From assembly GCA_023101725.1 (NCBI GenBank), contig JALJCO010013744.1, forward strand, positions 434,001-498,000: DNA of 64,000 nt. The letters run 5' to 3'. Positions within the stretch are counted from its first letter, which is position 1. Each line of letters begins with the position of its first letter. The translations under genes and the position numbers were made by a program. The DNA is from Atherinomorus stipes. Lineage: Eukaryota; Chordata; Actinopteri; Atheriniformes; Atherinidae. The notes below the pieces were generated by a model. It saw only the letters and a program-made list of their open reading frames with translations. It did not search any database and was not told the origin of the DNA. This document shows positions 58,736 to 64,000 of this stretch, piece by piece.

Positions 58736-61486
58736 AGACAGAGAAAGGGTTTTAAGAAATTGAAAAGCTCAGGTTTTGTGTTATTAGTGCAGTTTATACT
58801 GATTTATGATGTACTTAAGCAACAAACCCAAAAAGTATTAAGTATAACTTTCATTATTTGAAAGGTTTTTGTTTTTGTTGTTGCTCCTGTGCTTTGTCAA
58901 ATGTTGTGTTTTGCACCTCACCTCAACCGTACTTAATATTTTATTAAAACCATATTCAAAAAGTCAACTCAGGCACTTACTATGATGTCAAAAATGTTCC
59001 TATTTTCTCTTTTGCCTGAGAGGGCCCTGCAGCGCTAATGGAGCACTTATCTGAAACTCTAAGGAGCAGACGTCTGTGCATCAACATCTGCACAGGTAAA
59101 GCCTTGACGCTGATACATCAGAGGTAAATAGGTCACGACTGCTCAAGAGGAGACGAAGCAGCGCGCAAAAAGGAAAAAGCAGGGAACAGTGGGAGGGGGA
59201 GGCATCGGGGTGGTGCAGGGACTCATCTGCATAGCAGTACCTTAAGTTTTGTTGTTATTGTTGTTGTGAGTCACAGTGGAGCAGCAGAGGTGATGATGTC
59301 ACAGAGACTGCCTGGCATGTAGGGCAGCAGCTGCCTCATTTCTGAACCGTTCCACGTTTTTGCACGTCGTGAAGGAGATGTCATCTGAGCAGAAACCTAT
59401 CTGACAGCTGAGAGTGAAATGAGGTGAAAAATCAAAGTCACATTCTATTTGGGAACGTCTCCGTGGTGCCTATCTGCAGGCTGAGATCACCAACAGTCGC
59501 TCTGGCTCCCTCTTTCCCCCTGCTCTCCTCCTGCCCTCTCTGCCTCTTTCCCTGGACAACTCCTTGCTGCTTTAAAAAAAGTCCAGTGTACTTATATTAA
59601 TCTGCCAATACACTACCTTCTGAATAACACCCAACTTCCTTTTTTAATTTCCAGCTAAATGCTTCTTATGTGCTGAATATGTATCAGTTGCTTCTTTACT
59701 AAAGAGCTGCAGGAAACTGCACAGGAAAAGATTTCCTTCTCCTTAGATTTAATAGATAATAATTTCCATATTTAAAACAAGCTGTGATCTACGTCTATAT
59801 TTAAATAACATTAATAGTTAAAGAAGCCTTGTAGCTCAAGCTTGTTTACTTTCAACATGACTTTACCCTGGAGAAGCTCCTGTGTAAACACTTTACAGCT
59901 TTACCTCACCACCAACAGGAGAGTAACCCCTTATTGGGCGGGGAAACTAGGAGGATGGATTGCTCCTTTCACAGACTGTCTATTAGTTTTCATTAGGCGG
60001 CCCAGGGAAACCTGGAGATTTATAGGGAACATTTGCTTTAAATTCAGCCCTGCAGGGTTTCACCTGATTGCTGCATGGGACAGACAATGATCAGCTCCCA
60101 TCCGTCTCAACAGTCTGCTTCCATTTCCATAAATTCTCCCTGTCTATGTGAGAACAGGAGCCTGTCATAGTCTACAATGTCACAGCGAAGACATCCACCC
60201 CAGCTGGACTTCCAGTGGCTCCAATCCCGGGCTTATTCTACCAGGGCTTAGAGTGGATCACTGCTGACAGATCCACACCTCGAGTTGTTCATGTCTGAAG
60301 ACGTGTCAATCACCACTGCTCGAGGACACTTGCTTATGAAACAAAAATAATCTTTTTTTTTTTTTCTTCCTCTGTCCTTCCTTTAGTGGAGGCAATATCC
60401 GGCAAATTTTCTGGCATGGATGTTGCGAGCCATTGATTTGCTAGATGACCCAGCAAAGCTGGCAGGTCAATCAAAGATGTTTGTCACAAGGAGAAAAGTG
60501 TGATTTTCTCAGAATGGAAATAATCAGGCCATTCAATGTTTTTGTGCGAACATATTAGGCACTATTTCAGCCATCACTGGCAAAATTGCCTATTATTCAC
60601 TGTCAAATAGTGAGATAAAAAAGGAGAATGGAAACTTTTGAAACCATTAGTTTAGATTTTTTTTGCTAAAGTGACCAGTTAAACCTTTTTCATTCATGTT
60701 AAATGCACTTGTTTTCTCACATAAGGCAATAATTCACTTATTGTAATTCCAAACTTCACCCAGAAAGGGTGTGATCACTGCAAAGCAATGTCATACAGCG
60801 TGTGCAATGATTAATCTGAACTGGCACAGTGATATAGGATTTCCTCCCCACAGCGGGATCAATAGCTTCTTCCTCAGCTTGGAAAAGTCTAAGATTTCAT
60901 TAACCCATTTAGAAAGACTTGGCCATCTTTTGTGAGTTATTATGAAAGGGTAAGAAGGCCAAACGCATTCTTTAGCCAAGATGACGTCCTCTTAAGTTTG
61001 GCATTTCTTTTCCTCATTCTGCTAGCCCAGAGAATAGTAATGGTGACTATGATTTATATGCATTTCAGCTGATGGCAGATAAATCCCTGTGTTTAACCGA
61101 TCAATAACGCTGTGATCCATCAATTGTATTTCAAGACTCCTGTCAGAGGCACTCCTCTACTTTAAACAATATTTTGTATTCACTTTGTTAGTCATGAATA
61201 AATGTTTTGCTAAGAAATTCCACACCTCCCATGTGGTTGGCGGCCATGTTACATAGAGATCGCACCCCCAGCCCCCAATGTTTTATTCATTATTGCTCTG
61301 TCCAGGGAGCCAAACTTAAAAGTAGCAGACCTGATGCATTTGATCCCTCTGATGTTTTGATGAGATCACTCACACTCCGAAGCATGTTTTCCACCTCTCC
61401 GTCTACTGTTTCATTCAGCCCCGATGACTGAGCTCCATCTGTTTCCACAACATTAGGCTACAACACATTAGCATTAGAGGGGTCTA
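58736..61486. other. Repeat-poor stretch, no gene recognised
   Basis: Fewer recognisable transposons than elsewhere. Blocks at 59,820-60,090 and 61,010-61,140 have balanced composition and no repeats, so they are candidates for conserved non-coding elements. The 82-codon frame at 59,842-60,090 ends normally but has no known domain. Confidence 0.4.
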
Positions 61487-61529
61487 TTGGTTCGAGCCCA
61501 GCAGCCTGGCGTGGCTGTGAAAAAAGCAG

Positions 61530-61615
61530 GCAGCAGCCGCCATGGCGTGTGTCCGTACGGCCCTGTCTGTGAGTCATTCCGCCCAGTGAGCCGCTCCTTA
61601 CTGCCTGTTCTCATG
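61530..61615 (+). other. Possible 5' exon: Kozak-like ATG and two splice donors
   Basis: GCCGCCATGG at 61,536-61,545 is a full Kozak match. The frame MACVRTALS meets a donor-like GTGAGT at 61,569; unspliced it stops at 61,587-61,589. A second donor-like ATGGTGAGTGG is at 61,612-61,622. The local GC content is higher than the surroundings. No promoter or downstream exon was identified, so this may be chance. Confidence 0.2.
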
Positions 61616-64000
61616 GTGAGTGGCTCTCCTTCTCTGTCTTATTGTTGCTCCCGTGGAGCTGAACCGCCTGCTGTTACCAGGCCTGAGGGACAGCCTGCCT
61701 CATACACGGAAAAAAGAAAGGGGGGGGGAAAAAAGGAGAGGCGAGTGAAAATCAATTCCTCATTAAACTAATTTGTAAAGGCTGCATCAGAAGGTGTTCA
61801 ACATTTGCTTTGGCACAGCTGTCAGTTTGATGCGACCTTGAGAATGCAACGCGCTCCCTGACAAATAGCAGGCATGCCTGTTGAGGATGAAGGTGTTGCT
61901 TTTGTCTCACTCTTGATTGATAGCTGGGTCATTGCTCCCTTCAATTTCTAACATGGAGACACAACAGAGCAGCGACATACAAATCAGAAGGCAAATCAAT
62001 GAGGGTGTGTGTCCATGTGCAAATGTATAATTGACTTAAGCTTGAGAGTGGATATTATCTGATCACTAAATAAGAAATAGGAAGTTAGAGAAATAAACAA
62101 CCAGGGGAAGTGTTGAAGAAACTCTGAAGCTCCGTCACAGGCCAGAGGAGGGAATGTCATCCTTTCCATGTCCTTTCTTGGCAGAGGAGTGGAATTACCC
62201 ATCCTTATGTGCTCATACATCTTTTCTTTTACAGATGACCAGCTTTCCCCTTTAGAATTGACACCCACAATTTATACTCATTTCACATCTCTCTACAGGC
62301 CACACAAGGGCTCCTTGCTGAGATGTACCTGCCACGGGTATCAATAGAGTGAGTCGTCATGGGCTAGCTAATGCAGCCCACTCCCACTGTGGTAATCCTT
62401 CAGCGGCGTCCTGTGGCCTGAGAGAAATGTCAAAGCGCCGCTGCGAGGATCAGTCTATTCTTGCATACAGATATGAAGATAGATCTTATTTAAGCCTGAT
62501 TTAATTTGGGCTGCTTGGCACTGGTGAGGGGAAGTGTTGTGAGTCGAACAGAGAGTGGAGGGTGTGGATGCAAAAACAGTCTGTCTTTATTTCGAGAAAT
62601 TGGCTTTGGTACAACACAGGCCAGATGCACCACGAACAGAACTGACAGAAGTAGTGGTCACAGATATTTCTCTGCTCAGATTACCACCTGCACGGCCATA
62701 TGAATATTGAGCGAATGCTGAGAGACGTCTGCTGTAACACGGCATCCACAAACAACTATATTCTGCCACATTGTGTGTAGGAATGCTGACAGCGTTTGAA
62801 AGTGTAGCATTGATAATTCATTACGCTTAGTGGGGGGGCTGGCTTAAACTTGTGAATAAAACTTTGAGAGTCTCACCAGATCTTTGGTTTGTGTTTTAGG
62901 TAGCTTGCAGCTAAGACGTTCCATTGGGAAAAAATGTGGGTTCACATTGAGGTTGTTACTGTGCGGCATGCAAAACAAAAATCTCAAAATGATCAATAAT
63001 AATAACAGAATGCTATAACAAAGGTGCTGTATTGTCATATCACAAAAAGCTATTTCAGCTTTGATTTTTAGAGTTTATAGGCACTTCATCCTCAAGAAAA
63101 TCCTTACATTTGATCTGGGACCTTGGTTGGTTACTGATTTTTGGCCTAAATAATCTTGCAATGAGAGGGCTTTAACACTTTACCAGTTCACATTCAAGAA
63201 TACTGTTTATTTTTTTCTGCTATTGCTTCCATAACAGGAAGTTGTTCCACAGAAGACTCCATATTGTTTACATCTGCTTAAGCGACTGATTAATGTATGT
63301 GACATCATGACATGTTGCAATGTTCCTTGATTGCTTCCTTGGACAAACTGATATAAAAAGATATCTGGAAGTTTGTCATACACTGTTAATTTCCAGTCCT
63401 GTCCTCTGAGACTGGCATATGTCACTGTAGCATTCATTTTGCCCTCAGCCCAATATAAGAGGTTGAAGAAGCTGCCCAGAGATTATATTTTTCATTTATA
63501 GTCCGTGAATCCACCTTCTTGCCAATCATGTTGAAGGACAGATAGTCAATGAATGAAGAAGGAAACTCGATGATGGCTGAAGCTTTCAGCAAGCAACCAT
63601 CGGAGAATAGGATTAAAGGAACAACATCTCTTTCAGAACTTCCTCTTCCTCATACATTGCTAAAATGAATCCTCTACCTCGGTCAGGTGTTCTGACATCC
63701 ATTCACTGCAGAAATGAAAAAGGCTGAGAAACAAAAACAGCAATGGATCTGGACTGGAAATGTGGTTGGAGGCGCTGGCAATTCTTAGTTTTGACTCAAA
63801 CCTTCAGACTTTAAATTAAATACTTGACAGGAGTTAATTGAAAAGCAAGAATAGAGACATTGCCTTAAACAAGAGTGGATGTTTACTCCAAAATTAGCTG
63901 AACTCACAGATTTTTAAAATACAATGATCTGAATAAAATTACTTATAAACTGGCTGGCTCTGTGTTGTCTGTAAACGAAGTACAGATCACAACAGACGAT
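61616..64000. other. Non-coding stretch, no gene recognised
   Basis: Repeat-poor sequence. The segment at 63,400-63,660 has balanced composition and a short open minus-strand frame (IIEFPSSFIDYLSFNMIGKK), with no family recognised. No terminator, RNA gene or transposon terminus was seen. Confidence 0.4.

Noticed and set aside
58411..58861. Gly-rich and Pro-rich frames of up to 136 codons on both strands
   Set aside because: They are direct translations of the G tract and contain no complex protein sequence.
62299..62348. Exon-like 50 bases between TCTCTACAG and GTGAGT
   Set aside because: Very short, not supported by any protein similarity or neighbouring exon.
1..64000. CRISPR arrays, operons, ribosome binding sites, LTR retrotransposons or viral genes
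   Set aside because: No regularly spaced direct repeats, no dense gene packing, no paired long terminal repeats and no viral protein motifs were seen; the sequence is a vertebrate-type non-coding region.

Overview
This window looks like non-coding nuclear DNA from a teleost fish, probably a percomorph-like species. It is AT-rich, has no operon-like gene packing, and contains no long open reading frame that I can assign to a host gene. The fish assignment rests on the transposon types seen: three fragments of an RTE/Rex3-type non-LTR retrotransposon, several Tc1/mariner relics, hAT elements, and many short inverted-repeat elements (MITEs) inserted at TTAA or at TAA/TTA. The species cannot be named from the sequence. 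Nearly all short open reading frames are chance frames, or lie on transposon relics or low-complexity tracts.

Layout. 1-4.2 kb: a MITE end, then mostly unique AT-rich DNA. 4.2-10.5 kb: a BED-finger relic on the minus strand, then inverted-repeat elements, several of them adjacent or nested. 10.5-14.6 kb: mostly unique. 14.6-18.2 kb: a diffuse repeat, a palindrome with a long (AT)n core, and a TTA-flanked element that recurs inverted at 37.8-38.6 kb. 18.2-22.5 kb: mostly unique. 22.9-24.1 kb: an internally deleted RTE retrotransposon. 25.8-29.9 kb: a tRNA-like repeat, two TTAA elements and two dispersed repeats. 31.8-36.1 kb: a Tc1 relic, a SINE-like piece, two TTAA elements, and an element with an 8-bp target duplication that carries a THAP-like first exon. 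41.7-45.3 kb: a repeat copy, a small TTAA element and a hAT element with an 8-bp target duplication and an internal rearrangement. 48-54.3 kb: two further RTE fragments, a TTAA element and two Tc1/mariner relics. 58.45-58.74 kb: an anomalous G tract. 58.7-64 kb: repeat-poor sequence in which a regulatory element or a non-coding exon is conceivable but not shown.

No host pathway can be described. What the window records is successive waves of DNA transposons and a retrotransposon, most now inactive. The most informative items are the THAP-exon element (34,012-34,941), the rearranged hAT element (44,375-45,305), the group of six TTAA elements, and the RTE copy that keeps both ends but has lost its middle. 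Family names come from recognising termini, target duplications and protein motifs by eye; no database search was run.
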